This document shows, in pieces, positions 24,833 through 33,629 of a stretch of 64,000 nucleotides of DNA. The translations under genes and the position numbers were made by a program. Source of the DNA: Bryobacteraceae bacterium. GTDB lineage: Bacteria; Acidobacteriota; Terriglobia; Bryobacterales; Bryobacteraceae. The notes beneath the pieces were generated by a model, which worked only from the letters and a program-made list of their open reading frames with translations, did not search any database and was not told the DNA's origin. The stretch is taken from assembly GCA_030041495.1 (NCBI GenBank), contig JASHNT010000092.1:1-64000 (forward strand). The letters run 5' to 3'. Each line of letters starts with the position of its first letter. The stretch's first letter is position 1.

Positions 24833-26566
24833 TTACGGCTGCGGTGTCGAGCGCATGGTGAGCACTAGGTTCTGCTCGATCCCGGCGTTGACGGTGACCG
24901 AGGTGCCGGCGGCGCGGCAGGGGTCGAGGCCTCCCGGGTCGTACACGTCGCAAGGAGCTTGATCCAGCCACGCAACCAGCGTGTAGTTGCCAGGCGGGAC
25001 GCCGTGAAAGATAAAACGGCCGTTTGCATCGGCGTACACGAAGCGATAGTCCTGCAGGCGGTGCTGCGCCGGATCGGGGATCAGCATCAGCGTTGCCCCT
25101 CCCCATAGCGCTCCGTCGGATCCCGCGACGGCGCCGGAGACTCGCCCTCCGCGCGAATCGAGCACGACTTCGAACGGAGTCCCGGAGGCAATGCTGCCTG
25201 GCAAACCGAACGACTTCACGTCCGCGCCGCCCACGCGCACCGCCGAGAGGTAGTAATCGCCGGGGAGATTTTCGGCGAAAACGTCGTAGGTTTCGTCGCG
25301 CGAAACGCTGCAAGTGAATTCGAATTCCCCGGATTCGTCATCGCGCGTGGGATTGACGTTGCACACCTGCGCATCCATGCTACGCGGTTCCAGGCTGATG
25401 CGCGGCGCGGCGCCGGGCGGAAAAACGCCGGGGCCCTCGGTTATGATGCGGCCGGCCCAGGACTTGGGGGGAGTCGCGACCAGATCGAGTCCGGTGACGT
25501 CATCGGATCCCACGGCCAATACCGTGTGCCCGGTGAGTACGGTTTCCCCGGAATCGCCGGCGCCTTTGACGAATACCGCGTAGGATCCTGGCGAAACATT
25601 GGAAATCGAAAAATTGCCGTCGTGATCGAAGCTGGCCACGGCATTGGTGGGCATGGTTCCGTTGCCGGAGGCGTCCACGCGCTCCAGAGTGATGGTGGCG
25701 CCAGAAAGGGTTTCGCCAGTGATTCCGTCGATGACGCGCCCGCTCAGAGTCACCTTGCGCGCCTGGCGCAGGAACAGATCGATGCCGCCCAATTCTTTTC
25801 CGTAATCGAGGCGGATGGGCACGGCCTGGCTCATGAGCTCTGTATTCGGATAGAACGTGGTCATGTAACCCATGGCAGGCAGTTCGCGACCCTCAACGTC
25901 GACCATGGGCTGTTCGCGATAGTTGGCAGGAGTGGGAGTGTCGTTCGACGCGGCCACCAGGTAAGCGCCCGGGACCAGGCCGTAAATACGATACTCGCCG
26001 CGGTCGTTGGCCGCGGTGGTGGCGGCCAGACTGTAGGCGCTGCGCCCTCGAATGTGATCGGTGCGATACACCTGGACGCGCACGCCCACGCCGAATTCGC
26101 CGTCGTCATAGCGTATGCGCCCGGAGAGCACGGCCCAGGGGCGGAGGCGGAACGTAATGTCGGAAATTACTTCGCCGGATTTCAGTTCGAACGCCGGCGG
26201 CATGCGGAGCCCGCTGGTCAGAGGCTGCGCGCTGGTGAGAAATCCATCGCGCTCCGCGGTGAGGTTGTAGGTGCCTTTGGGGATGTCGCGCAGCAGGAAA
26301 TGACCTTCGTCGTCAGCCTCGGAGCCGGTGGAGGGGAGCCCGGCTTCGAGCGGATGCAAGACGACGCGGGCGCGGCGCAGAGGCTCACCCGTCGAGTCAT
26401 TGAGCACGATGCCTTCGAGCTGCGCGGGTTTGTCCGGTTCGGGGGGTGCGGGCGGGGCAGGGTTAAGCGCACCGGGCGGGTTGGCCGGGGCGGACGAAGG
26501 CTCCTGCGCGGCACACACCAGCGCGCACGCCAGAGTCGCGACAACAAACCGGAGCTTGCGGATCAC
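24833..26566 (-). CDS. Secreted carboxypeptidase-regulatory-like repeat protein
   Basis: 577 residues with a signal peptide (RKLRFVVATLACALVCAAQ). A Pro/Ala linker is followed by several transthyretin-like CarboxypepD_reg repeats: LEGIVLNDSTGEPLRRARVV at ~50, LSGRVIDGITGETLSGATIT at ~275, RVSGAVAGSDGALWGGATLM near 480, each ending in a short G-x-Y motif (KGTYNL, PGSYAVF, PGNYTLV). Such proteins are abundant in Acidobacteria and are extracytoplasmic; no enzyme domain is present. It is transcribed away from nothing obvious; the tRNA gene lies 34 bases past its stop. Confidence 0.85.
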   Translation of the reverse strand: MIRKLRFVVATLACALVCAAQEPSSAPANPPGALNPAPPAPPEPDKPAQLEGIVLNDSTGEPLRRARVVLHPLEAGLPSTGSEADDEGHFLLRDIPKGTYNLTAERDGFLTSAQPLTSGLRMPPAFELKSGEVISDITFRLRPWAVLSGRIRYDDGEFGVGVRVQVYRTDHIRGRSAYSLAATTAANDRGEYRIYGLVPGAYLVAASNDTPTPANYREQPMVDVEGRELPAMGYMTTFYPNTELMSQAVPIRLDYGKELGGIDLFLRQARKVTLSGRVIDGITGETLSGATITLERVDASGNGTMPTNAVASFDHDGNFSISNVSPGSYAVFVKGAGDSGETVLTGHTVLAVGSDDVTGLDLVATPPKSWAGRIITEGPGVFPPGAAPRISLEPRSMDAQVCNVNPTRDDESGEFEFTCSVSRDETYDVFAENLPGDYYLSAVRVGGADVKSFGLPGSIASGTPFEVVLDSRGGRVSGAVAGSDGALWGGATLMLIPDPAQHRLQDYRFVYADANGRFIFHGVPPGNYTLVAWLDQAPCDVYDPGGLDPCRAAGTSVTVNAGIEQNLVLTMRSTPQP

Positions 26567-26615
26567 CCTAATATTCTCTGACGCGCGAGCGCGGCCGAGC
26601 GTGCAAACCCGGTTG

Positions 26616-28010
26616 CTAATAGGTTTCCACGGCCGGGGCCTTGGGATCGCGCGATTTCAACCGAAGATGATAGACCAGAGCGCCGGTGGCGATGGTGACT
26701 ACAGCGGCAAGCGATACGAAAGGCTTCTGCTCGACCCCTCGAACGATCATCCACACCCCCACGGCGATGAACAACGCCGGAAAAAAAGGATAGCAGAAGC
26801 TGACGACGCGCAGCTTTTTCCAGCCGCGGCGGCGGCGCAGAAGAAACAGCGACGCCACGCTCATCACGGCGAAGAAGTTCAAGGTGAATCCGATGTAAAT
26901 CACCAGCTCCGGAAAAGGAGTCATGGTCATGAGCATAGTGCAACCGGCTTGCGCGACGATGGCCGCGACGGGAGTGTGCCACTTGGGATGGACTCCGGCA
27001 GCGCTCGAAAGGAAGGCTCCATTCTTGGCCATGGCGTAGTAGACCCGCGGGCCGATGGTCACCATGGCATTGACGGTGGCCATCAGCGATAGCGCCATCA
27101 GCGCGCTGAAAACTCCGGCAATTTCCGGCCCGAACAGGCGCGAGGCCGCGAAGGCTCCCACAGCGAGCTTGCCTTTCATGTCGTTAAGCGGAGCGGCGTA
27201 CACGAACACCAGATTCAAGCCGATATACAGCGCCGCGACCAGCGTTGCGCCGATGGCCAGGGCGATGGGCAGGATGCGGGCGGGATGGCGCAGCTCCTCG
27301 GCGACATATGTAGCTGCGTTCCACCCGCTATAGGCCACGTAGATCCAAAACAAACTGATTGCGAATTGTTCGGCGACGGGAGTGGCGGTGTCGCGCACGG
27401 CAGGCTGCGAGAAGTGGGCCATATCGCCGTGGCCGGCCAGAAAGCCGAGCCCGATAAAGCTGACGATGACGGCGACCTTCAGTACAGTGAGCACGTTTTG
27501 TACACGCGCGGCGCGCTGTAAGCCGAGCACGTTGAGCAAAGTGAACACCAGCACCAGCACGCACGCGGTCCACTGCGCTCCTCCCAGGCGAAAAGTCCAA
27601 TCGCCATGGCCGGCGATGGCGCGCGCGTTATCCGGAAGGACGCCGGGGAAAAAATAACCGAGATAGCCGGCGAAGGCCAAAGCCGCGGCTGCGATGGGCG
27701 CGGAAAATCCGGCGAAGAAAGAAACCCAGCCGGTCATGAAGCCCCAGGTGGGTCCGAAGGCTTCGGTCAGATAAACGTACTCGCCACCGGAGCTGGGAAG
27801 GTTAACGCCCAGCTCGGAATAACACATCGCGCCGAGCAGAGCGCACACGGCTCCCACCACCCAGATCCACAAAAGGAGCGAAGGCGAACCTAGGTCCCCA
27901 GCGAGAAATCCAGTGGTGGTGAAGATGCCGGTGCCGATCATGTTCGACACCACCAGAGCGATGGCGCTGCCTACTCCGAGCTGGCGAAGAAGGGCCGGTC
28001 TCGAATCCAT
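26616..28010 (-). CDS. APC-superfamily amino acid permease
   Basis: Start ATG 28010 is taken so that the protein begins just before the first helix; ATGs at 28037 and 28094 are alternatives. About 12 hydrophobic segments are visible. The first carries GSAIALVVSNMIGTGIFTTT, the conserved APC substrate/sodium-site helix, and later helices have SPSLLLWIWVVGAVCALLGA and ELGVNLPSSGGEYVYLTEAF, typical of the LAT/basic-amino-acid branch. It would import or exchange amino acids across the inner membrane; the substrate cannot be fixed from sequence. Confidence 0.88.
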   Translation of the reverse strand: MDSRPALLRQLGVGSAIALVVSNMIGTGIFTTTGFLAGDLGSPSLLLWIWVVGAVCALLGAMCYSELGVNLPSSGGEYVYLTEAFGPTWGFMTGWVSFFAGFSAPIAAAALAFAGYLGYFFPGVLPDNARAIAGHGDWTFRLGGAQWTACVLVLVFTLLNVLGLQRAARVQNVLTVLKVAVIVSFIGLGFLAGHGDMAHFSQPAVRDTATPVAEQFAISLFWIYVAYSGWNAATYVAEELRHPARILPIALAIGATLVAALYIGLNLVFVYAAPLNDMKGKLAVGAFAASRLFGPEIAGVFSALMALSLMATVNAMVTIGPRVYYAMAKNGAFLSSAAGVHPKWHTPVAAIVAQAGCTMLMTMTPFPELVIYIGFTLNFFAVMSVASLFLLRRRRGWKKLRVVSFCYPFFPALFIAVGVWMIVRGVEQKPFVSLAAVVTIATGALVYHLRLKSRDPKAPAVETY

Positions 28011-28118
28011 TTTCCCGCGCGCCGCAACAGGGTCCATAAACCATGTTACTTTGTCGCGCCACTTGGTTGGCAATGCTGTCCTGCGCGCCGGCACGCGCAG
28101 GCGGGAAACGGCCCAGGG

Positions 28119-28802
28119 TCAGTTGTTGTCGCGGGGCCCGACGGCGCTGGGCGGGAGAGATTCGCCGGGACGCAGCAGCGTCGGGGCCTTCTTCTTCTCC
28201 TCGGCCTTTTTCGCGTCGGCGGCTTTCTGTGCGGCGGCCTCTTCTGGAGTCATATTGGCGAGCTCGGACTCTTTTTCGCGCTTCTGTTCTTCCGCAACCT
28301 GCTGCTTGCGCTCATCCTGAGTGAGTTTGGCGTCGGCGTAGGACTGCGTGGTGGCCTCAATCGCGTCCTTCAGCACGAAATCGAACCGTTCGATGTCCTT
28401 GGGTTGCGAATCGTCGATTTTTTGGAGCAGCTCCAGGTTGGTTTTGGCATCCCCCGCAATCGCCTGGTAGCCCTTGGTGAGATCGATGCGGCGGCGCAGA
28501 CCGTCGTCGGTCACGTCGGCGATCGCGTCCATGATCTTGGTGTAATCCTCCAGCAAGTCGTGAATCAGGGCGGCCCGGCCGGGCTTCTCTTTTTCCATAA
28601 GCTGCGAGATTTGATCTACGCGCTGCTTGGCAAAATGCAAATACAATACGACGCGCGCGTTCGGCTCCTGGATGTTGCGAATCTGGTTGGCTTCGTCGGT
28701 GGTCAGGAAGTCGCGCTTGTTGGTCTGGCCGGAGAGCAAGAACGCCGCGCAGAAGCTGAGCAGCCAGGCGGAAACGACGTATGCGCGCATGGAGAACCTC
28801 AT
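28119..28802 (-). CDS. Hypothetical secreted helical protein
   Basis: 227 residues with an N-terminal signal peptide (AYVVSAWLLSFCAAFLLSG). The mature part is helical with a Glu/Lys/Ala-rich stretch at ~165-205 (KQQVAEEQKREKESELANM, EEAAAQKAADAKKAEEKKK), probably coiled coil or disordered. No family recognised. The start overlaps the previous gene's stop by 4 bases, so it is the third gene of a TPR-protein operon and may act with those proteins in the periplasm. Confidence 0.7.
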   Translation of the reverse strand: MRFSMRAYVVSAWLLSFCAAFLLSGQTNKRDFLTTDEANQIRNIQEPNARVVLYLHFAKQRVDQISQLMEKEKPGRAALIHDLLEDYTKIMDAIADVTDDGLRRRIDLTKGYQAIAGDAKTNLELLQKIDDSQPKDIERFDFVLKDAIEATTQSYADAKLTQDERKQQVAEEQKREKESELANMTPEEAAAQKAADAKKAEEKKKAPTLLRPGESLPPSAVGPRDNN

Positions 28803-29215
28803 TTCTTCTTGGTCCTGGTCATGATACCCGTGAGCAGCTTGTCATGCACGGCGGAGATCCGCGCGCGGACGTTATCCAGAGTTCCGCGGTCGACGCCGGT
28901 CATGCCGGGCGCCAGGCTTTCCAGGCGGCGCAGCAGCTCATTGATGCGCAGCTCGGCGCGCTTGAAGAATTTGGAATCCTTGTGCGGGTCCTTGCCGGTA
29001 TCGGTAAGCGCCTGGTAGGCCACGTCCACCGAATCGACCACTTCCTCCAATTCGCTTTGGGTTTTGTCGACGTTGCCAGCGTTGTAATCGTCGCGGGCGG
29101 CATTCAGGGCAAGGTTAGCCTGATCCAAGGCCAGCTCACTGCGCTTTTCCAGATTCGGCTCGGACTTAACAGCCGCCAAATCGAACGCCAAGGTCAAAAC
29201 CAAAATCCAGTACAT
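28799..29215 (-). CDS. Hypothetical secreted small protein
   Basis: 138 residues; a short hydrophobic N-terminus (MYWILVLTLAFDLAAV) suggests export or an anchor. The rest is helical: SELALDQANLALNAARDDYN, TQSELEEVVDSVDVAYQAL, AELRINELLRRLESL, ending in TRTKKK. No family recognised; the pattern is like two helical hairpins. It starts 9 bases after the TPR gene and overlaps the next gene by 4 bases. Confidence 0.7.
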   Translation of the reverse strand: MYWILVLTLAFDLAAVKSEPNLEKRSELALDQANLALNAARDDYNAGNVDKTQSELEEVVDSVDVAYQALTDTGKDPHKDSKFFKRAELRINELLRRLESLAPGMTGVDRGTLDNVRARISAVHDKLLTGIMTRTKKK

Positions 29216-29224
29216 GTTACCGCC

Positions 29225-30349
29225 CTACCTTTTCCCCAACTCCCTCTCCAGAATTTTCACGCGCTGGCGAGCCTGGAACTCCTGGTTGGGGAAGGCTCCC
29301 TTGCTTACCGCTAGAAATCCATTGTAATTGTCGAGCGCCTGCTTTGCCTGATGGAGCTGATCGTAAGCCGTGGCGCGAAAGAACAAATCGGCGGGCTTTT
29401 CGGCGCCGAGAGCGCGGACATGGTCGAAGGCGTCGATGGCCGCCTCGTATTGGTCCATCATGAGGAGCACGCCGGCCAGCTCATTCCAGGCCGCGGGCTG
29501 ATCCGGCTGGCGCGCCGCGGCGGCTTTGAATTGAGCGGCCGCCTCGGGAAATTTCCTTTGATCGCGCAGCAGGCGGCCGTAGAACATGCGAACATCGTTG
29601 TCGTCGGGTGAGGCGGCCAGGGCCGCGGCGGCAAGAGACTCGGCCTTAGCGGGCTGTTGCTGCTTCGAATAAGCCTGCGCGAGCTCCAGCCGATTGGCAA
29701 CTGTGGGCGATTGAGTGGCGGCGAATTCGAGAGGCGCGATGGCGTCGGCCGGTTTTCCGGATTCCAGCAGCAGCGCGCCCAGATGCTCCTGAGCCGCGGG
29801 ATCCATCGGGAATTCGCGCAGGATGGCGATGGCTTCCTCACCGTGATGGGCGGTTTCTTCTAGCGAAGCCAGCTCCAGCAGGTAGCTTTTATAAGAAGGA
29901 TCGCGGGCGGCGGCCTTGCGATAATGCGGCTCGGCCTCGGCGAAGTTGTTCTGGCGAGCCAGCGAACGGCCCAGGCCGGACTCCGCGGCTGGCGTATCCG
30001 GCTTAAGCTGTAAGGCCGCGCGATACGCGGCACTGGCTTCGGAAAAACGGTTGAGCCGGAACAATGAGTTGGCCAGATTCACCTGCGCCTCATATACACC
30101 GGGATGCAGTTCGAGGGTCTTTTGATACTCGGCGGCGGCATTTTCATCCTGGCCTGCCATCGTGTAGGCAAAACCCAGGTTAAAGTGCGCGGCATAGTCA
30201 TTGGGATCGGCGGCGATAGCCTTGCGGAACGCCTCAATGGCGCGAGGATATTCCTTCTGTTCGAGCGCCTGGCGGCCGGCGGAGGAATCGTCCGCCGGTT
30301 GGGCGCAGGCCAGCGGCGCCAACAGGAGAGTAGACAACAGGAGGCGCAT
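29225..30349 (-). CDS. Secreted tetratricopeptide repeat protein
   Basis: 374 residues with a signal peptide (RLLLSTLLLAPLACAQ). At least eight TPR units are visible from ~25 on, for example YPRAIEAFRKAIAADPNDYA, YQKTLELHPGVYEAQVNLAN and AYRAALQLKPDTPAAESGLG. TPR solenoids bind partner proteins; no catalytic part is present. First gene of a three-gene operon with two helical exported proteins, so a periplasmic complex is plausible but unproven. Divergent from the DUF4159 gene, with 53 bases between starts. Confidence 0.9.
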   Translation of the reverse strand: MRLLLSTLLLAPLACAQPADDSSAGRQALEQKEYPRAIEAFRKAIAADPNDYAAHFNLGFAYTMAGQDENAAAEYQKTLELHPGVYEAQVNLANSLFRLNRFSEASAAYRAALQLKPDTPAAESGLGRSLARQNNFAEAEPHYRKAAARDPSYKSYLLELASLEETAHHGEEAIAILREFPMDPAAQEHLGALLLESGKPADAIAPLEFAATQSPTVANRLELAQAYSKQQQPAKAESLAAAALAASPDDNDVRMFYGRLLRDQRKFPEAAAQFKAAAARQPDQPAAWNELAGVLLMMDQYEAAIDAFDHVRALGAEKPADLFFRATAYDQLHQAKQALDNYNGFLAVSKGAFPNQEFQARQRVKILERELGKR

Positions 30350-30402
30350 CTGACTCCGATTCTAGCGCCCGGAAGCGAGAAAATCTGCTACAGTTTGCCT
30401 AA

Positions 30403-31251
30403 GTGAATCGAATCGCACGCGCGGCGTTGGCGGTGGGTGGAGCGGCGGCGCTGGCCGGGACGCTGTTGGCCTTCCAGATGCCGTTCCGCGAGTATCCGGG
30501 CATCGAATACAACGACTTTCCACTGCCCGCCGACGCCTACGTCAAAGGCGAATTCATGTTCGCGCGGTTGATGTATCCGCAGATGCGGGGCACTCGCGGC
30601 TTCAACGCGGGATTCGCCCGCAACGGCGGCGCGGACTGGAAGCACGGAAATTCCATGTGGACCCAGGATTACCCTCGCGCGGACCGGCATTTCCTGCTGG
30701 CCCTGCGGCGGCTGACGCGGATCAACGCACGCAGCGTGGAGCAGCCGGTGGATCTGGACGACGGCGATGACGTTTACAACTGGCCGTGGCTGTACGCCGT
30801 GCAGCCGGGCACCTGGCTGCTGACCGACGCGCAGGCGGCGAAGCTCCGCGACTACCTGCTGCGCGGCGGTTTCTTCATGTGCGACGACTTCTGGGGCGAG
30901 CAGGGATGGGCCGTGTTCGAGAACAGCATGAAGCGAGTCTTTCCGGACCGCCCCATCGTGGACATTCCCAACCCCGCGGCGATCTTTCACACTGTCTACG
31001 ACCTGAGCGACCGCTATCAAGTGCCTGGCGCGCGCTATCTTCAGACCGGCGTGACGGAGAAATGCTCGGGCTGTCCGGCAGCCTGGCGCGGGATTTACGA
31101 CGACAAGGGCCGCATCATGGCCGCGATGACCTTCGACTCCGATTTGGGCGATTCCTGGGAGTGGGCCGACGATCCGGCCTACGACGAGAAGTTTTCGGCA
31201 TTGGGGATTCGCATCGGCGTGAATTACATCGTCTACGCGATGTCGCACTAA
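30403..31251 (+). CDS. DUF4159 domain protein
   Basis: GTG 30403 starts an N-terminal hydrophobic segment (AALAVGGAAALAGTLLAFQ), an export signal or anchor. The body shows DUF4159 features: FARLMYPQMRG, WTQDYPRADRHFLLALRRLT, and LLRGGFFMCDDFWGE, followed by RPIVDIPNPAAIFH. The family is common in Acidobacteria, Planctomycetes and Bacteroidetes and has a glutamine-amidotransferase-like fold without a known reaction. Usual family genes lie with aerotolerance operons, but no such genes are here. Confidence 0.85.
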   Translation: MNRIARAALAVGGAAALAGTLLAFQMPFREYPGIEYNDFPLPADAYVKGEFMFARLMYPQMRGTRGFNAGFARNGGADWKHGNSMWTQDYPRADRHFLLALRRLTRINARSVEQPVDLDDGDDVYNWPWLYAVQPGTWLLTDAQAAKLRDYLLRGGFFMCDDFWGEQGWAVFENSMKRVFPDRPIVDIPNPAAIFHTVYDLSDRYQVPGARYLQTGVTEKCSGCPAAWRGIYDDKGRIMAAMTFDSDLGDSWEWADDPAYDEKFSALGIRIGVNYIVYAMSH

Positions 31252-31481
31252 GGCAGCAGGTCATACGCCCGGTACGCGCGGCTCGCAAGTACTCCCTCTT
31301 AAGGCATTTTCTAGGAGTTCTTTAGGTGCCGCGGTAAGCATTGCACCTGATTCATCCGTGAGACGCGCGGTGTTAACTTGCATCCAGGCGGTAGCTCCAG
31401 CGCGCCACGCAACTCATCCGCACCTCCGAAATCCGGATTAGTTTGCCGGGCGCGGCAGCACACCAGGATGGAGGAAGTGCG

Positions 31482-32720
31482 ATGACTGCGAGAACCCTGT
31501 TGATCTTGTGTACCTGCGCGGCCAGTTTGGCCGCAGCAAAGAACCGGGCCTGGCAGACCGGCCAACTGCTGGATAAGGCCATGAATCCTTACTTCAAGAC
31601 GCTGCCTGCTTCTGACCGCAGCGGACCGTCCACTAGCAGCGCCCCCTTCGTGTCCGGCGACAACGGATTGCTGGCGATGAGCTCGCGCGGCCCGGAGGGC
31701 AATGTCACCTACGAGAACTACATCATCCAGGGCGCCGAGACTGTATACCTGGTAGAGTTCGCGCATTTCAAAACGTTCCCCACTGCTAATGTTTCGCTCA
31801 GCAAACCGGTTTCCTTCGCAGTGGAGAAGAACAAGCTCATCATTTTGGATCTGGACCACCGTGAGTTCGAGACCACGATTTTGAAGCAGGTGGACCGCAG
31901 CGGAAACGCGGTGGCCTCCGCGCCGCAGCCCGCCCCCGCGACCGAAAAACAGAAGCCGGAAAAGCCCAAGACAGAACAGGCCAAGGTCGAAGAGCCGAAG
32001 GCGGACAAAGTCAAGCCGCAAACATCGAAGCCGGATAATCTGTTCGCCAGGGCGGCCGTGAGCGGCGACGACCTGAACCCGCCCAAGACCAAACCCGCCG
32101 CGCCGCCTGCCACAGCCCAGACGGATGTGAAGCCCGCGGTGCAGACACAGCCTGCGGCTCCCGCGCCGAAGCCGGAACCGAAGGTGGAGGCATCTGTGAC
32201 CAAGCCGGTGCAGAAACCCGAGCCCAAGGTTGAGGCGGCGGTGACCAAACCCGCGCCGAAGCCCGAAGCTAAGCCCGAATCCAGGCCGGAGGGTCCAGTA
32301 GCGCGGGCCACGACTAAGGACCGGGCCTGGCAGAGCGGGCAACTGCTGAGCGTCGCCAGCAACAACTATTTCTTCAACGTCACCTACACCAGCGATCTGG
32401 AGGGTTCGTCCTGGCCATTTTCGCAGGGCAGCGACGGGCGTCTAACGGTAACCGGGCAGATTGCGGCCAACACCAGCAGCCCCTATACGTACGACAACTA
32501 CGTGATTGAATCCCAGTATGTCGCCTATCTGGTGCAGAGGATGCGGCCGAAGACTTCGCCTCCGGTGCGCTTCGCCGGAACCAAACCGCTGAAGTTCGCG
32601 GTGGACAAAGGCAAGATGTGGATCGTTGACGACCAAGGGATCGAATACGAATCCAAGGTCATCAAGCTGATCCAGAAAGACTCGATCGTCGATCCGCTGG
32701 CGCGGGCCGCGGCAAGATAG
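31482..32720 (+). CDS. Secreted protein with a duplicated ~100-residue domain
   Basis: ATG 31482 is chosen because it begins a signal peptide (MTARTLLILCTCAASLAAAK) and follows GGAGGAAGTGCG. Two copies of one domain are visible: copy 1 starts NRAWQTGQLLDKAMNPYF, copy 2 at ~284 starts DRAWQSGQLLSVASNNYF; both continue with a TYENYII/TYDNYVI motif, a YLVEF/YLVQR strand, and SFAVEKNKLIILD/KFAVDKGKMWIVD. A ~140-residue linker rich in Pro, Lys, Ala and Glu separates them. The domain is not a family I recognise. Extracellular or periplasmic; function unknown. Confidence 0.8.
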   Translation: MTARTLLILCTCAASLAAAKNRAWQTGQLLDKAMNPYFKTLPASDRSGPSTSSAPFVSGDNGLLAMSSRGPEGNVTYENYIIQGAETVYLVEFAHFKTFPTANVSLSKPVSFAVEKNKLIILDLDHREFETTILKQVDRSGNAVASAPQPAPATEKQKPEKPKTEQAKVEEPKADKVKPQTSKPDNLFARAAVSGDDLNPPKTKPAAPPATAQTDVKPAVQTQPAAPAPKPEPKVEASVTKPVQKPEPKVEAAVTKPAPKPEAKPESRPEGPVARATTKDRAWQSGQLLSVASNNYFFNVTYTSDLEGSSWPFSQGSDGRLTVTGQIAANTSSPYTYDNYVIESQYVAYLVQRMRPKTSPPVRFAGTKPLKFAVDKGKMWIVDDQGIEYESKVIKLIQKDSIVDPLARAAAR

Positions 32721-32780
32721 GGGTTAAGCGTTCGGATCGGAGGAGCGGTTGAGCGAATACCGCAGGAGATCGCTGCATCT

Positions 32781-33610
32781 TCACCAACCGCGATTCACCC
32801 AGAACTGTTGGGCCTCGATGTTGTCCGCGAGCACATCGATGTGGGTCTTTTCAATTCCCAGGCGCTCCAGCGCGGCAAGGCTGCGCTCAGCCAGCGCGCC
32901 GCCGATGCCGCGGCTGCGCAAATCGGCCTCGACGGCCAAGTGTTGAAGATACCCGCGCCTGCCATCTTGGCCGCACATCACACATCCCACGATCCTGCTG
33001 CCCAGCAGCGCCACAAAACTCAGGCCCGCATTACGCTCAAGATAGAGTTGTGTTCCCTCACGCGAATCGGCCGAGCGCAGGGTGACGCCGGGAACCGAAG
33101 CGAGTAACCCCGGACCGCGTCGTAGTCGCCGAGGGTCATCTCCCTGATGACAACGTTCTCAAGAAGATTGCTTGTACTCGCTCCCCGCGGCGTCGAGCTG
33201 CCCGAGACCCTCCGTTGAAGCGCTTGCAGGACGGCCAACGCCCGATCGCCTTGCGTAGCCGGCACAAAGAGATGGTCGTGAAAGTAACCGGACACGCAGT
33301 TGGCGCTGATGCCGTGCTGGGCCAGTTCGGCCGACACAACCGCCAGCAAGCCAACGGCTTCAAGGCTCGAATGAACCAGCAAAGTGATCCTGCGACAGAG
33401 GAACTTGCAATCCAGCCCATTCCGCTCCGCCTGTGCACGCGAAAGGATAACCGTATCGCCTTCGGCCTCCCGAACCCGGCAGAAAGGAACGCTCAGACCA
33501 CGTGATGCGGCCGAGATTACCGCATACACATAGTCCTCCGGGTCGAGTGCTGGTTGCATCGTAGAAAGCAGGCGATCCAGCCGGGCCTCGGCCTCGGGCC
33601 TCGTACTCAT
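32781..33610 (-). pseudogene. ACT-GNAT acetyltransferase fusion with a frameshift
   Basis: From ATG 33610 the frame encodes an ACT-like domain (~1-120: LDPEDYVYAVISAASRGLSV, ITLLVHSSLEAVGLLAVVSA, RVSG) and the start of a GNAT domain (VVIREMTLGDYDAVRG). The frame then breaks, and the next frame continues LLASVPGVTLRSADSREG, FVALLGSRIVGCVMCG, the acetyl-CoA loop LRSRGIGGALAERSLAAL, ending in QQFWVNRGW. One extra C in the CCCC run at 33108-33111 restores a ~276-residue fusion of a regulatory/ligand-sensing domain and an N-acetyltransferase. Either a young pseudogene or an assembly error. Confidence 0.8.
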
Positions 33611-33629
33611 CTGCGACAGGCCACTGCGG

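Noticed and set aside
25526-26581. 351-codon plus-strand frame opposite the carboxypeptidase-regulatory-like gene
   Set aside because: No family; the minus-strand protein has signal peptide and repeats, so this is a shadow.
31311-32342. Long minus-strand frame (343 codons) opposite the duplicated-domain protein
   Set aside because: Leu/Gly/Arg-rich low-complexity translation with no start signal; it is the antisense shadow of the Pro/Lys/Ala-rich plus-strand gene, which has a signal peptide and repeated domain.
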